A stretch of 46,298 nt of DNA from an uncultured Oceanobacter sp. (GCA_913061185.1 CAJXTI010000029.1:1-46298), one strand, 5' to 3'; shown: positions 24,511-33,144, counted from the stretch's first letter. The notes: generated by a model from the letters alone, not told the origin. Made by a program: numbers and translations.

Positions 24511-25538
24511 ATAAACTGATGTTTTCTGATGATGTGCTGGAGGCGGCTACCGATTGGTATGATCGCATGGAAGAGCTGACGCCAGAGCAGCTGCAGAGCT
24601 ATCAGAGCTGGCTTGAACAACGCCATGAACATAGAGCGGCGGCGGAATACATTGCCCGTTATTTTGGTGATAACGAGGCGCTTGCTATTGCGGTGCTACA
24701 GCGCTCTGCCACAGAAGGGCCTCCTGCCAGTCATCCTTCAGTGCCCCCCGTTGCTGGTGATACTGACCGGGTTGAACCGTCGGCATCAACAAGCCTGCTG
24801 GATCAGATTCGGGCATGGTTCAGCCATGAGTCCTTGCAGCCGCTGTTGGCGCCCTTGATGCTGGTGATACTGCTGTTACCACCAGCTATCGGCTATGTTG
24901 TTTTATCTCAACCTGCGACCAGCAAAACCATCAGTTACGCGACTGAACGGGCAGAGCGGCAGAACATGATGCTGGAAGATGGCTCTCGAGTGGTGCTGAA
25001 TGCGGATAGCCGCGTGCAGGTGACTCTGAGTGAGTCGCAGCGTTATGTTGCTCTGAATAAAGGTGAAGCCTACTTCTCGGTCAGCAAAGACAAACAGCGC
25101 CCTTTTATTGTGGATACCGATCTCGGGCAAATCCGAGTGGTGGGTACAGCCTTTAATGTTGATCGTAGCGGTGACCATCTGGTGGTGGTGGTCGAGCACG
25201 GTATTGTTGAAGTCACGGCCGCCGGTACAACCTTGCAGTTATTGGCCGGAGATGGGTTGCGACTGGCGGAAGGAACACTTTCCATGTTTCGTGATGCGGA
25301 CGCTGCGGAATGGCGCAGTGGCTGGCGTGAAGTCAGTGAAGAGCCATTGTCTGAGCTGATTGCCCATTTGCAGCAGTACACTGCGCGTGAGATTGTGCTC
25401 GACCAGGTGGATACCCGCCAGGTTTTTTCCGGGCGCTACAGTCAAACCGATGTGCAGACAACGCTGGCGTTGATTGCCAATCTGTTTGATCTGAAACTGC
25501 AAGTGACGGATGACCGCCTGCTTCTGAGCGGTCGCTAG
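24507..25538 (+). CDS. FecR-like anti-sigma/sigma regulator
   Basis: A 343-residue single-pass inner-membrane protein. The N-terminal cytoplasmic DUF4880 domain (about 5-50) contains DWYDRMEELTPEQLQSYQSWL; a membrane helix is at about 112-135; the periplasmic FecR domain has ATERAERQNMMLEDGSRVVLNADS and IRVVGTAFNV, followed by a C-terminal STN-contact-like domain (ITREIVL-type TAREIVLDQ...FSGRYSQTD). It inhibits or licenses the FecI-type sigma factor encoded upstream. Normally the signal comes from a TonB-dependent receptor with a plug extension; that gene is absent here, with the next gene on the opposite strand eight bases after the stop. Confidence 0.9.
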   Translation: MNKLMFSDDVLEAATDWYDRMEELTPEQLQSYQSWLEQRHEHRAAAEYIARYFGDNEALAIAVLQRSATEGPPASHPSVPPVAGDTDRVEPSASTSLLDQIRAWFSHESLQPLLAPLMLVILLLPPAIGYVVLSQPATSKTISYATERAERQNMMLEDGSRVVLNADSRVQVTLSESQRYVALNKGEAYFSVSKDKQRPFIVDTDLGQIRVVGTAFNVDRSGDHLVVVVEHGIVEVTAAGTTLQLLAGDGLRLAEGTLSMFRDADAAEWRSGWREVSEEPLSELIAHLQQYTAREIVLDQVDTRQVFSGRYSQTDVQTTLALIANLFDLKLQVTDDRLLLSGR

Positions 25539-25545
25539 CGTCCTG

Positions 25546-27279
25546 TTAGCCAACAACCAGCTGATAGGCCAGAATCAACAGTACGACCAGCTCGATGATG
25601 GCAGCGCCTTGCCAGAAAGCCACCGGGTTACGCTCCATCAGCGGTGGGCGAGCCTTGCGTAAAAAATCCTGATTCGGTGTGTGCAGATCGTGCACAAACT
25701 CGAACATATCGTCGTAGCGCTTGTACGGATCAATACGGGTTGCTTTCTGGATAGCGTCATCGACCCAGGCAGGCACTTCAGACTCCTCATCCACCAGAAT
25801 ACTGCGGTATTGCAGCCGCTGCTGGGCAGACACTGATTTGCAGCGTGCCACTTCCACGCCATAAGGGAATTTACCGCTTAGTAAATGGTAGGCCAGTACC
25901 CCCAGCGAAAACTGGTCAGACTGTGGCTGGCCTCCCTGACCAAGAAAATATTCCGGTGCCATATACAGCGCTGTACCGGGCAATTCGTTGCTATTGTCGA
26001 GTCCGATTTCTGCCAGTCCACGCACGCTGGTGGAGCCAAAATCAATGATTTTTAATCGCCCTTCATCGTCAATCATCAGGTTATCTGGCTTGAGATCCTG
26101 ATGCAGCATTTCCAGTCGATGAAAAGCACGCAGACCACGGGCAACCTGATCGATGATGACGCGTACCTGCTCCAGTGTCGGTTTGGGATTGTCCCTTAGC
26201 CATTGCGCCAAGGTGCGGCCTTCAAAGTATTCGCTGACGGTATAAAGATATTGGCGAGGTCTGTCCGGTATCCATGGCTGGATAACGTGGGCATTCTGGA
26301 TGCGCCGACCAATCCACTCTTCCATCATCAGACGTTCGAGATAGTCCTCATTGTGTTGCTGCTCGACAGACGGCAGCTTGAGTACGACTTTTTCGTTGCT
26401 TGGCAGATCACGGGCCAAAAATACATGGCTGCGGCTGGTGGTATGCAGGTTACGTATGATCTCGTAGCCATCAAACGTCATGCCTGGCTCCAGCGCCGGA
26501 GGCAGTGGCAGCCGGGTCACGTCGGGCAGTAGCGATGTCTGGCTGCTGTCGGGGACGGCAGTCATGCGGATCAGCTGGATACTCAGGTTGTCGTCACTGC
26601 CGTTATCCAGTGCATGCCGGGCGATCTGCTCGGCAGCGTTATCCAGATCATCAGCATGCTGGCGAATGGTTTCACGCAGATATTCCGGTGTTACGTATTC
26701 ATAGATACCATCGGTGGTAAGGATAAACACATCCTCGGCTTGCAGGCTGGTATGGCGATATTCAACCTCCACGCTTTCAGCCATGCCCATGGCGCGGGCC
26801 AGATAACTCTTTTCGGCAGATTCCCAGAGTCGGTGATCGCTGGTGAGCTGTTCCAGCGCCTGGTCTCGCAGCCGGTATATACGGCTGTCACCGACGTGAA
26901 AAATATGGGCGTTATGGCCGCGCAGAATCAGTGCGCTGAGTGTGCAGACATACCCCCTGTTGATATCAAAGCGGAATTCACTGCGCCGGGTTTGCGAATA
27001 GAGCCAGCCGTTAATCGCCCGCATGACCTGCTCACCGGAGTGTTGCACGGTCCAGGTTTCCGAGGTGCAGTAATAATCTTCCAGCAGACTGTTAATGGCG
27101 GTTTCACTGGCAATATGGCTGACGTCGCTACTACTGATACCATCCGCAATCGCCGCTGTGATGCCCTTGAGAATAAGCTGGGGCGGAGTGGGGCTGACCA
27201 GACCCAGGTAGTCCTGGTTTTTGGCTTTAATGCCCTTGTCAGAATATTGGCCTGCGGCAATACAGAGGCGTTGGGTCAT
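25546..27279 (-). CDS. PP2C phosphatase-Ser/Thr kinase fusion with C-terminal membrane anchor
   Basis: A 577-residue bifunctional enzyme. The N-terminal PP2C domain (about 1-245) has metal aspartates in AIADGISSSDV, GDSRIYRL, TTDGIYEYV and SDDNLSIQ. The kinase domain (about 268-535) has VVLKLPS (ATP Lys), HQDLKPDN (catalytic loop), IIDFGS and APEYFLG; the glycine loop is atypical (RNLHTTSRSHVF). The last 25 residues form a membrane helix. Such fusions recur beside nitrate/nitrite genes in Pseudomonas and marine relatives. Here it follows the nirC-like gene after a terminator, so its expression may depend on read-through or its own promoter. Its protein substrates are unknown. Confidence 0.9.
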   Translation of the reverse strand: MTQRLCIAAGQYSDKGIKAKNQDYLGLVSPTPPQLILKGITAAIADGISSSDVSHIASETAINSLLEDYYCTSETWTVQHSGEQVMRAINGWLYSQTRRSEFRFDINRGYVCTLSALILRGHNAHIFHVGDSRIYRLRDQALEQLTSDHRLWESAEKSYLARAMGMAESVEVEYRHTSLQAEDVFILTTDGIYEYVTPEYLRETIRQHADDLDNAAEQIARHALDNGSDDNLSIQLIRMTAVPDSSQTSLLPDVTRLPLPPALEPGMTFDGYEIIRNLHTTSRSHVFLARDLPSNEKVVLKLPSVEQQHNEDYLERLMMEEWIGRRIQNAHVIQPWIPDRPRQYLYTVSEYFEGRTLAQWLRDNPKPTLEQVRVIIDQVARGLRAFHRLEMLHQDLKPDNLMIDDEGRLKIIDFGSTSVRGLAEIGLDNSNELPGTALYMAPEYFLGQGGQPQSDQFSLGVLAYHLLSGKFPYGVEVARCKSVSAQQRLQYRSILVDEESEVPAWVDDAIQKATRIDPYKRYDDMFEFVHDLHTPNQDFLRKARPPLMERNPVAFWQGAAIIELVVLLILAYQLVVG

Positions 27280-27304
27280 GCATGATTTCCTGACATCTGT
27301 TAGT

Positions 27305-27330
27305 CAAAAAAGAGGGCCAACGGCCCTCTC
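27305..27330 (-). terminator. intrinsic terminator after the nirC-like gene
   Basis: AGAGGGCC-GTT-GGCCCTCT followed by a T6 run on the minus strand forms a strong Rho-independent terminator between the channel gene and the kinase fusion gene. Confidence 0.85.
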
Positions 27331-27355
27331 TTCTATCTTGCATCATGGGAAGGGA

Positions 27356-28171
27356 TCAAGAACCCAGTTGGCGCTTGGCACCGGTGCGTACGTGGGTGAA
27401 ATACAGTGGCAGACCGACCAGCAGGAAGCCACCAAACAGGTTACCCAGTGCGGTAGGCAGTTCGTTCCAGATCAGGTACTGCATGAAGGTGAAGTCACCC
27501 CCCATGATCATGGAGAATGGGAACAGGAACATGTTAACGATGGAGTGTTCAAAACCCATAAAGAAAAACAGCATGACGGGCATCCACATCGCGGCCATTT
27601 TACCGGTGGCAGAGGTCGAAATCATCGCACCAACCACGCCCATGGACACCATCCAGTTACACAGCATGCCGCGAATAAAAATGGTCAGCCAACCGTCAAT
27701 ACCGTGAGCAGCATAACCCAGTGTGCGGGCTTCACCGATGTGGCTGACTTTGGCAGCCAGTGCGCCACCATCGGTGTTGTAGCCGTAAGTCAGAATAAAA
27801 GAAATCATGAAGGCGACGGTCAGGGCGCCAGCGAAGTTACCAATAAACACCAAGCCCCAGTTGCGCAGCAGTTGCGGCATGTTACAGCCTGGACGCTTGT
27901 CGATCAGTGCCAGTGGCACCAGCGTGAACACACCGGTCAACAGGTCAAATTTCATCAGGTACAACATGATAAAGCCAACCGGGAACAGACAGGCACCGAG
28001 AATCGGAGAGCCACTCTTCATGGCAACGGTAATGGCAAATACGGCAGCCAGACCCAAGATGGCACCGGCCATAAAGGCACGGATCAGGGTGTCTTTGGTC
28101 GACATGAAGATTTTTTCTTCACCGGCATCGACCATCTTGGTCACAAACTCGGAAGGCGCGAGATAGGACAT
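27356..28171 (-). CDS. nirC: FocA/NirC-family formate/nitrite channel
   Basis: A 271-residue polytopic channel with six membrane helices. Family signatures include AGAILGLAAVFAITVA, LLTGVFTLVPLALID, LLRNWGLVFIGNFAGAL, and MGFEHSIVNMFLFP, the last with the conserved pore-lining histidine. The ATG at 28171 is preferred because AGAGGAA lies six bases upstream; an upstream ATG at 28231 would add 20 residues but has no ribosome-binding site and would place a regulatory hairpin inside the gene. The neighbouring nitrate-sensing regulator suggests nitrite as the substrate. Formate cannot be excluded. Confidence 0.88.
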   Translation of the reverse strand: MSYLAPSEFVTKMVDAGEEKIFMSTKDTLIRAFMAGAILGLAAVFAITVAMKSGSPILGACLFPVGFIMLYLMKFDLLTGVFTLVPLALIDKRPGCNMPQLLRNWGLVFIGNFAGALTVAFMISFILTYGYNTDGGALAAKVSHIGEARTLGYAAHGIDGWLTIFIRGMLCNWMVSMGVVGAMISTSATGKMAAMWMPVMLFFFMGFEHSIVNMFLFPFSMIMGGDFTFMQYLIWNELPTALGNLFGGFLLVGLPLYFTHVRTGAKRQLGS

Positions 28172-28193
28172 ATCAAATTCCTCTGGTTCGGTA

Positions 28194-28216
28194 GGTATCG
28201 GGTCAAGGTCGATACC
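28194..28216 (-). promoter_or_regulatory. hairpin just upstream of the nirC ribosome-binding site
   Basis: The arms GGTATCG and CGATACC pair perfectly over 7 bp with a 9-base loop, with TTC/GAA able to extend the helix across a 4-base bulge. The stem ends close to the AGAGGAA sequence used by nirC. It could modulate translation initiation. Confidence 0.45.
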
Positions 28217-28387
28217 GAATAGTTGGTTCATGCCGCCAAAGGGCTAACACGAATGCTCAGGTCACTGAATTGAGTGGTCGCTGGCGTTTTGAACCTGTCC
28301 GAACGAGGTGTTTCGACATGCTGCAGAGCACGACGTGGCACCATCCGCAGGCAAAAGTCAGGGAAGCACTCAACGTCGTTGTTTTCT

Positions 28388-28463
28388 AGACCGGGAATCA
28401 CCATTGATTCACCGTCTGGAGATCATAAAGCATTTAATATGCCAGTATTATCAACCAATTGAT
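28388..28463 (-). promoter_or_regulatory. pair of hexaloop hairpins resembling an ANTAR target
   Basis: On the minus strand the first hairpin is ATCA-ATTGGT-TGAT (28463-28450) and the second GAATC-AATGGT-GATTC (28410-28395), with a further AGAC/GTCT outer helix. Both loops are six bases with A at position 1 and G at position 4, the rule described for ANTAR-protein RNA targets, which consist of two such hairpins. The first stem is only 4 bp. The nearby NIT-ANTAR gene gives the regulator. Confidence 0.45.
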
Positions 28464-28666
28464 TTTTAAGTGTTTATTATGATTTTAACGTGGTGGGTGA
28501 TCAATCAGACCATTGCTCATGGAATTATTGATGAGTTATTTTAGGGCTATGACTTTTCGGACGCTCTAAATGAGTGCGCGTCCTGACAGGGAGAAACATA
28601 TCGCTGAATCAGTGTGCACCGAGCAGTCGCTGCCACTGTTTCAACCGCCGCTGGTGCTTCGGAAAT

Positions 28667-28684
28667 GCGGGCCACCAGGCCCGC
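28667..28684 (-). terminator. terminator-like hairpin after cynS
   Basis: GCGGGCC-TGGT-GGCCCGC on the minus strand lies 13 bases beyond the cynS stop and is followed by only ATTTCC. It is a strong stem with a weak T-tract, so termination may be partial. Confidence 0.5.
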
Positions 28685-28697
28685 TGAATCGTGCAGA

Positions 28698-29138
28698 TTA
28701 CCAGGCTTTGTAGGGCAGGAACTTGCCATTCATCGTCAGTAGTACCCGATCTCCTTTGGGGTCTTCGATTTTTTCGACATCCATAGTGAAATCGATGGCA
28801 CTCATGATACCGTCGCCAAATTTCTCCTGAATCACTTCTTTCAGTGTATCGCCATAAACACCAACGATTTCGTACAGGCGGTATACCAGCGGATCTTGCG
28901 GCACTTGCTGTTCCCAGGTTTTGGTGGGGTAGGCAATCAATGCCGCTTTGACCTCTTCAGACAGTTCGAGGATGTCGCATAGTTTACTGGCCGCGTTTTC
29001 CGGCATGCTGTTTTTACCCAGGCAGGCCGAGGTGACCCAGACAGTCCCCATCGCCATGGAGGCAGCGATGGCTTCCCAGCTTAATGCCTTGGCCTGTTTG
29101 GCCAGAATAATGGCTTCAGTCATTTCCAGTTTGTTCAT
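28698..29138 (-). CDS. cynS: cyanate hydratase (cyanase)
   Basis: A 146-residue cyanase, which converts cyanate and bicarbonate to ammonia and CO2 as a decamer in the cytoplasm. The N-terminal helical domain starts MNKLEMTEAIILAKQAK; the active-site Arg and Glu lie in YRLYEIVGVYG, and the active-site Ser in MSAIDFTMDV, with the family C-terminus MNGKFLPYKAW. Length is exactly typical. The ATG at 29138 has CGGAG upstream. No cyanate transporter or CynR is nearby; the gene lies between a nitrate-sensing ANTAR regulator and a nitrite channel, suggesting nitrogen-responsive expression. Confidence 0.96.
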   Translation of the reverse strand: MNKLEMTEAIILAKQAKALSWEAIAASMAMGTVWVTSACLGKNSMPENAASKLCDILELSEEVKAALIAYPTKTWEQQVPQDPLVYRLYEIVGVYGDTLKEVIQEKFGDGIMSAIDFTMDVEKIEDPKGDRVLLTMNGKFLPYKAW

Positions 29139-29174
29139 TACAGCACTCCGGGGATTAGAGAGGGTTTGGGAAAG

Positions 29175-29191
29175 TGGCATTTATAATGCCA
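29175..29191. promoter_or_regulatory. 17-bp palindrome in the cynS promoter region
   Basis: TGGCATT-TAT-AATGCCA is a perfect palindrome 37 bases before the cynS start, overlapping a TATAAT-like sequence. It is flanked by an A6/T6 run on the wrong side to be a terminator for either strand. It looks like an operator, but no matching regulator was identified. Confidence 0.45.
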
Positions 29192-29273
29192 AAAAATTAA
29201 AGGCTGTCAGGAATAGTAACGAGGAGCAGAGTAACCAAGTGGACAATAACCAAGGAGTCTTGGTGTTGGAACA

Positions 29274-30566
29274 TTATTCCAGCAAGTCGCTTTTACTGCT
29301 GCCTAATTGCAGCATTTCAGAGACGCTGATGATATTACTGGCGACTTCGACAATACGCTTTTTGTTATCCATCGCTGCCTGACGAATCTGGCGGTAAGCC
29401 TCTTCCTCATTGATCCCCTGATTCTGCATCAGCAAGCCCTTGGCCTTCTCGATCAGCTTACGCTCATCCAGGGCCTGACGGGCCTGCCTCAGTTCATCGC
29501 TCATCCGTTCCAGATGCTCAGCCTGGCGCTGTACCAGTTCTGAAATCGAGCTGGCCAGCTTGGTATTAAATCCGGGAGTCACTGTCAGTTTGTCTGATTC
29601 GCTAACCGAGTTTGGCAAGGAAGACAGCGCAGACAACGGCAGCTCCTCGATATCCGTCAACTCGCGGATGTGGTTGTGATGCAGATGCAGATCTTTTTCC
29701 GCTTGGGCAATTTTTTGCTGGCAGAGGTGAAGCAGTTCAGAGGCCAGCTCTTTTTCAATCGTCTGCATCTGATCAATTCTGTGCGTTGACAGCTCATACC
29801 AGACTTCGCTGATCGCCGTTGGTAGCGTATCGCTACGGCGGAATCGGGCAATCATGTTACGTAACTTGTTCAACTCTATGGTGGCTTCACTACTTTCTGC
29901 CTGACGCCATTGGTCGGCGGGCACCGCCTGGGTCAAACTGGCAAAAATATCGAAACAACGGTGCTGGGCATCCTGAAGGGTCTTGATACGTTCCTGCTGC
30001 TTTTTGGTGAACTCGCCAGCGGTAAAACCGATCACTCCCCAAGCCCGCTCCTGGCCAGAATATTCTTTGCCCTGAACAAAGTTGAACATGGCGACCAGTG
30101 CGCGAGTGATATCGGGGTCGCTGGCAATATCGGCTGCTTCAAACACCACACTGAGCAAGCCGGAAATGATGCGGTTGAACAGCCGGGTATTTTCAGCCGC
30201 AGTGAGTAGCTGCTCACTCACCCGTACTCGCAGTGCTGGCAACTCATCCAAACAGTGCAACACAAACGCCAGGGCACTGAACAAGCGGGCGGAAGCAGGT
30301 GAGTCACCATCAAGATCCAGCAGTGACAGCGCTGCCCGAAAAACATGCTCCGCTTGTTCTGTAGCGTTTAACTCATCCAGCCGTTGACTGGCGAAGCGCT
30401 GCCCGTGAGAGACCAGATAAATATTGGATAAACCGCGTTCACGTTGCAGTTCATGGATCAGATCGGTGACCCTGGTGACCAGACCACTACTTACTAACAG
30501 TTGTTTCAGGGCGCTGATCTCAGCGCGTTTGGCAGCTAGCAGAAAATCTTCAGTCGTCAGTATCAT
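29274..30566 (-). CDS. NIT-domain nitrate sensor with ANTAR antiterminator domain (NasR-like)
   Basis: A 430-residue cytoplasmic regulator. The N-terminal NIT domain has the HELQRERGLSNIYLVS helix with the paired arginines used by NasR and NarX-like proteins to bind nitrate or nitrite. The C-terminal ANTAR domain (about 355-415) reads ALDERKLIEKAKGLLMQNQGINEEEAYRQIRQAAMDNKKRIVEVA. In Klebsiella NasR, nitrate binding lets the ANTAR domain bind leader RNA and prevent termination. The ATG at 30566 is the first in frame after a TTG. It is in the same direction as cynS and nirC, whose leader contains hairpins of the right type. Confidence 0.92.
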   Translation of the reverse strand: MILTTEDFLLAAKRAEISALKQLLVSSGLVTRVTDLIHELQRERGLSNIYLVSHGQRFASQRLDELNATEQAEHVFRAALSLLDLDGDSPASARLFSALAFVLHCLDELPALRVRVSEQLLTAAENTRLFNRIISGLLSVVFEAADIASDPDITRALVAMFNFVQGKEYSGQERAWGVIGFTAGEFTKKQQERIKTLQDAQHRCFDIFASLTQAVPADQWRQAESSEATIELNKLRNMIARFRRSDTLPTAISEVWYELSTHRIDQMQTIEKELASELLHLCQQKIAQAEKDLHLHHNHIRELTDIEELPLSALSSLPNSVSESDKLTVTPGFNTKLASSISELVQRQAEHLERMSDELRQARQALDERKLIEKAKGLLMQNQGINEEEAYRQIRQAAMDNKKRIVEVASNIISVSEMLQLGSSKSDLLE

Positions 30567-30726
30567 CAGCAATCACAGTATGGGTTTGAACTCATATTGG
30601 GAGGATAACAAGGGCGGCCATGGTTCCACAGCGCTTTGTCTTGTATCCGCAGGGCCAGCTGACAAAGTGGCTTAAAGGCAGGCAACAGCCCTGATACTGC
30701 GGGGGCGGGAATACTTGATATACATT

Positions 30727-30956
30727 TTAGGCGTTCGACAACAGGAGGATACTTTTCTTGAAATCCTCATCGATAGATTTCCAGTCTTTGTCGAAATCAG
30801 CGTTCAGGTCTTCTCAGATGCCTGCTTTTTTTAAGTATTTCTGGGCTTTGGAGGTTGGCATAATATTTAGTGATTTAATTGACTCAACAGCCCTGCTTTT
30901 GGGGGGAGCTGACTGATCGAAGCTGGAGCTGATGCTCGTTTGTTCTTGGTATTCAT
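30727..30956 (-). pseudogene. decayed small gene of unknown family
   Basis: Read on the minus strand, an ATG at 30956 starts MNTKNKRASAPASISQLPP. The sense seems to switch frame at a C6-A4 homopolymer, continues SRAVESIKSLNIMPTSKAQKYLKKAGI, hits an in-frame TGA, then runs on as EDLNADFDKDWKSIDEDF to a TAA at 30727-30729. The charged, coherent C-terminal part suggests a former protein of about 75 residues. The family is not recognised; a toxin/antitoxin-like small protein is possible but unsupported. Confidence 0.4.
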
Positions 30957-30987
30957 TAGCTGTCACCTTGTATCGATGAATAAGCAA

Positions 30988-31012
30988 TAGCTCTACTCTT
31001 AGAGTAGAGCTA
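30988..31012 (-). terminator. metG terminator hairpin
   Basis: TAGCTCTACTC-TTA-GAGTAGAGCTA is a perfect 11-bp stem with a 3-base loop, 11 bases after the metG stop; on the minus strand it is followed by TTGCTTATT. It is a likely Rho-independent terminator with a modest T-tract. Confidence 0.7.
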
Positions 31013-31023
31013 AGCCAAATAAT

Positions 31024-33144
31024 TTACATCACCCGCATCCCAGGCTGCGAACCTTCATTGGGTTCCAGCAGGTAGATCTCTGACCCACCCGGCCCTGCGG
31101 CCAGTACCATGCCTTCGGACAGTCCAAACTTCATTTTTCGTGGTGCCAGGTTGGCGACCATGATGGTGAGTTTGCCTTCAAGGTCTTCCGGTTTGTAGGC
31201 GGCCTTGATGCCGGAGAAGACGTTGCGGGTTTCGCCGTTGCCGATGTCCAGCGTCAGTTGCAGCAGTTTTTCAGCACCTTCGACGTGGTCAGCCTTGATG
31301 ATGCGAGCAACACGCAAATCGACTTTAGCGAAGTCTGGGAACTCGATGGTGTCGGCAATCACTTCGTTGCCGTCTTCCCGGAGTTCTGGTCCTTTGGATT
31401 TTTTCTTCTTGTCTTGTTTTTTACTCTCTTTGCTGGCGTTAGCGTTGCTGGCAGCCGCAGGCTCTTCGCCGTTCTCAATGGCCAGCTCCGTTTGGGTTTC
31501 TTCCAGAATCGCAGTGACCTTGTCCATTTCGGCGCGGGCCAGCATGGGTTGGAATTTGTTGATGTCATGGCCCAGCAGGATGTTGCTGCGGCTTTCCCAG
31601 TTCAGGTCGTCGAGGTTCATGAATTGGCAGGTTTTTTCCGCCAGTTCGGGCAGTACCGGGGTCAGGTAGGTCATTAACTGGCGGAACAGATTGAGGGCAA
31701 CGGAGCAGACGTCGATGACTTCTTGCTGGCGGCCTTCTTCCTTGTTCATGGCCCAGGGGGCTTTTTCCTGGATGTATTCGTTGGCGCGGTCGGCCAGTGC
31801 CATGATGTCTTTCATGGCTTTGCCGAAATCGCGGGCTTCGTAGTGCGCAGCGATCTGGTCTCCGGCGTCGATAAATTCTTGCACCATGGCTGGCTCGGCA
31901 CAGCTGTCGCTGAGTTTGCCTCCGGCTTTGAAGACAAAGTTGGCGGTACGGCTGGCGATGTTGACCAGTTTGTTGACCAGATCGGTATTGGCGCGCTGGA
32001 CGAAGTCTTCGAGGTTGAGGTCGAAATCATCAACGCTGGAACCCAGTTTGGCAGCAAAGTAGTAACGCAGGTAGGTTGGGTTCAGGTGGTTGAGGTAAGT
32101 TCGGGCTTTGATGAAGGTGCCGCGTGACTTGGACATCTTGGCGCCGTTGACGGTGACAAAACCGTGGGCGTTGACGGCCGTTGGAGTACGGTATTCGGCG
32201 GCAGTGAGCATGGCCGGCCAGAACAGCGCGTGGAAGTTGACGATATCCTTGCCGATGAAGTGATACACCTCAGCATCGGAGCCAACCTTCCAGTAATCGT
32301 CGAAGTTCAGGCCACGGGCCTGACCGGCGTCGGAGTTGCAAAGGTTTTTGAACGAGGCCATGTAGCCAATGGGAGCATCCAGCCAGACATAAAAATATTT
32401 GCCTGGAGCATCAGGAATTTCAAAACCGAAGTAAGGGGCATCGCGGGAGATGTCCCATTCTTGCAATCCGGAGTCCAACCATTCGGCCAGCTTGTTGGCA
32501 ATTTCCGGTTGCAGGGTGCCGGAGCGTGTCCATTCTTTCAGGAATGCATCAAAATCTTGCAGCTTGAAGAAATAATGCTCGGATTCTTTTTCAACCGGTG
32601 TGGCACCCGAGATGGTGGAGTACGGGTTTTTTAATTCGGCCGGACTGTAGGTGGCACCGCAGGCTTCGCAGTTGTCGCCATACTGGTCGGGAGTGGAGCA
32701 CTTGGGGCAGTCGCCCTTGATGTAACGGTCGGCCAGGAAGATTTCTTTTTCCGGGTCGAACGCCTGTTTGATGGAGCGTACCGCGATATGGCCTTTGTCG
32801 CGCAGGCGAGTGTATATCTGCGCCGACAGTTCACGGTTTTCTTCACTGTGGGTGCTGTGGAAGTTGTCGAAGCCAATCTGGAAAGCGGCGAAGTCGGCTT
32901 CGTGTTCCGCTTTGACAGCAGCAATCTGGTCTTCTGGCGAACGGCCTTCTTTTTCGGCGCGCAGCATGATCGCGGTGCCGTGGGCGTCGTCGGCACACAC
33001 GTAGGTGCACTGGTGGCCACGGGACTTCTGGAAGCGTACCCAGATGTCGGTCTGGATGTATTCCAGCAGGTGGCCGAGGTGAATGGAGCCGTTGGCGTAG
33101 GGCAGGGCGCTGGTGACCAGAATTTTGCGAGTGCTGTTTGTCAT
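31024..33144 (-). CDS. metG: methionyl-tRNA synthetase
   Basis: A 706-residue class I synthetase that charges initiator and elongator tRNA-Met. The HIGH-type motif is [11 protein letters not shown], the zinc knuckle has two CxxC pairs (CPKC and CEAC), and the KMSKS loop is [11 protein letters not shown] Lys/Ser-rich linker (about 555-600) precedes a C-terminal tRNA-binding/dimerisation domain ([11 protein letters not shown] ... SEGMVLAA). Length and architecture match the E. coli-type dimeric enzyme. The ATG at 33144 starts the conserved N-terminus; the open frame extends 12 codons further. Confidence 0.98.
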   Translation of the reverse strand: MTNSTRKILVTSALPYANGSIHLGHLLEYIQTDIWVRFQKSRGHQCTYVCADDAHGTAIMLRAEKEGRSPEDQIAAVKAEHEADFAAFQIGFDNFHSTHSEENRELSAQIYTRLRDKGHIAVRSIKQAFDPEKEIFLADRYIKGDCPKCSTPDQYGDNCEACGATYSPAELKNPYSTISGATPVEKESEHYFFKLQDFDAFLKEWTRSGTLQPEIANKLAEWLDSGLQEWDISRDAPYFGFEIPDAPGKYFYVWLDAPIGYMASFKNLCNSDAGQARGLNFDDYWKVGSDAEVYHFIGKDIVNFHALFWPAMLTAAEYRTPTAVNAHGFVTVNGAKMSKSRGTFIKARTYLNHLNPTYLRYYFAAKLGSSVDDFDLNLEDFVQRANTDLVNKLVNIASRTANFVFKAGGKLSDSCAEPAMVQEFIDAGDQIAAHYEARDFGKAMKDIMALADRANEYIQEKAPWAMNKEEGRQQEVIDVCSVALNLFRQLMTYLTPVLPELAEKTCQFMNLDDLNWESRSNILLGHDINKFQPMLARAEMDKVTAILEETQTELAIENGEEPAAASNANASKESKKQDKKKKSKGPELREDGNEVIADTIEFPDFAKVDLRVARIIKADHVEGAEKLLQLTLDIGNGETRNVFSGIKAAYKPEDLEGKLTIMVANLAPRKMKFGLSEGMVLAAGPGGSEIYLLEPNEGSQPGMRVM

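Larger units (their letters stand above)
28172..28697 (-). promoter_or_regulatory. long nirC leader with structured elements
   Basis: The 526 bases between cynS and nirC contain no supported gene. Read on the minus strand they hold the cynS terminator-like hairpin (28667-28684), two hexaloop hairpins (28450-28463 and 28388-28417) and a GGTATCG/CGATACC hairpin (28194-28216) that ends about ten bases before the nirC ribosome-binding site. An untranslated leader of this length upstream of a channel gene next to an ANTAR regulator suggests RNA-level control. No clear T-run terminator was found within it. Confidence 0.5.
30567..31023 (-). other. 457-bp intergenic region between the ANTAR regulator and metG
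   Basis: It contains the promoter region of the regulator, a decayed small gene (30727-30956) and the metG terminator hairpin (30988-31012). Nothing else was recognised. Confidence 0.5.

Noticed and set aside
27221..28222. 333-codon plus-strand frame opposite nirC
   Set aside because: Rich in His, Gln and Thr as expected for an antisense shadow of a membrane protein gene; nirC on the other strand is a clear family member.
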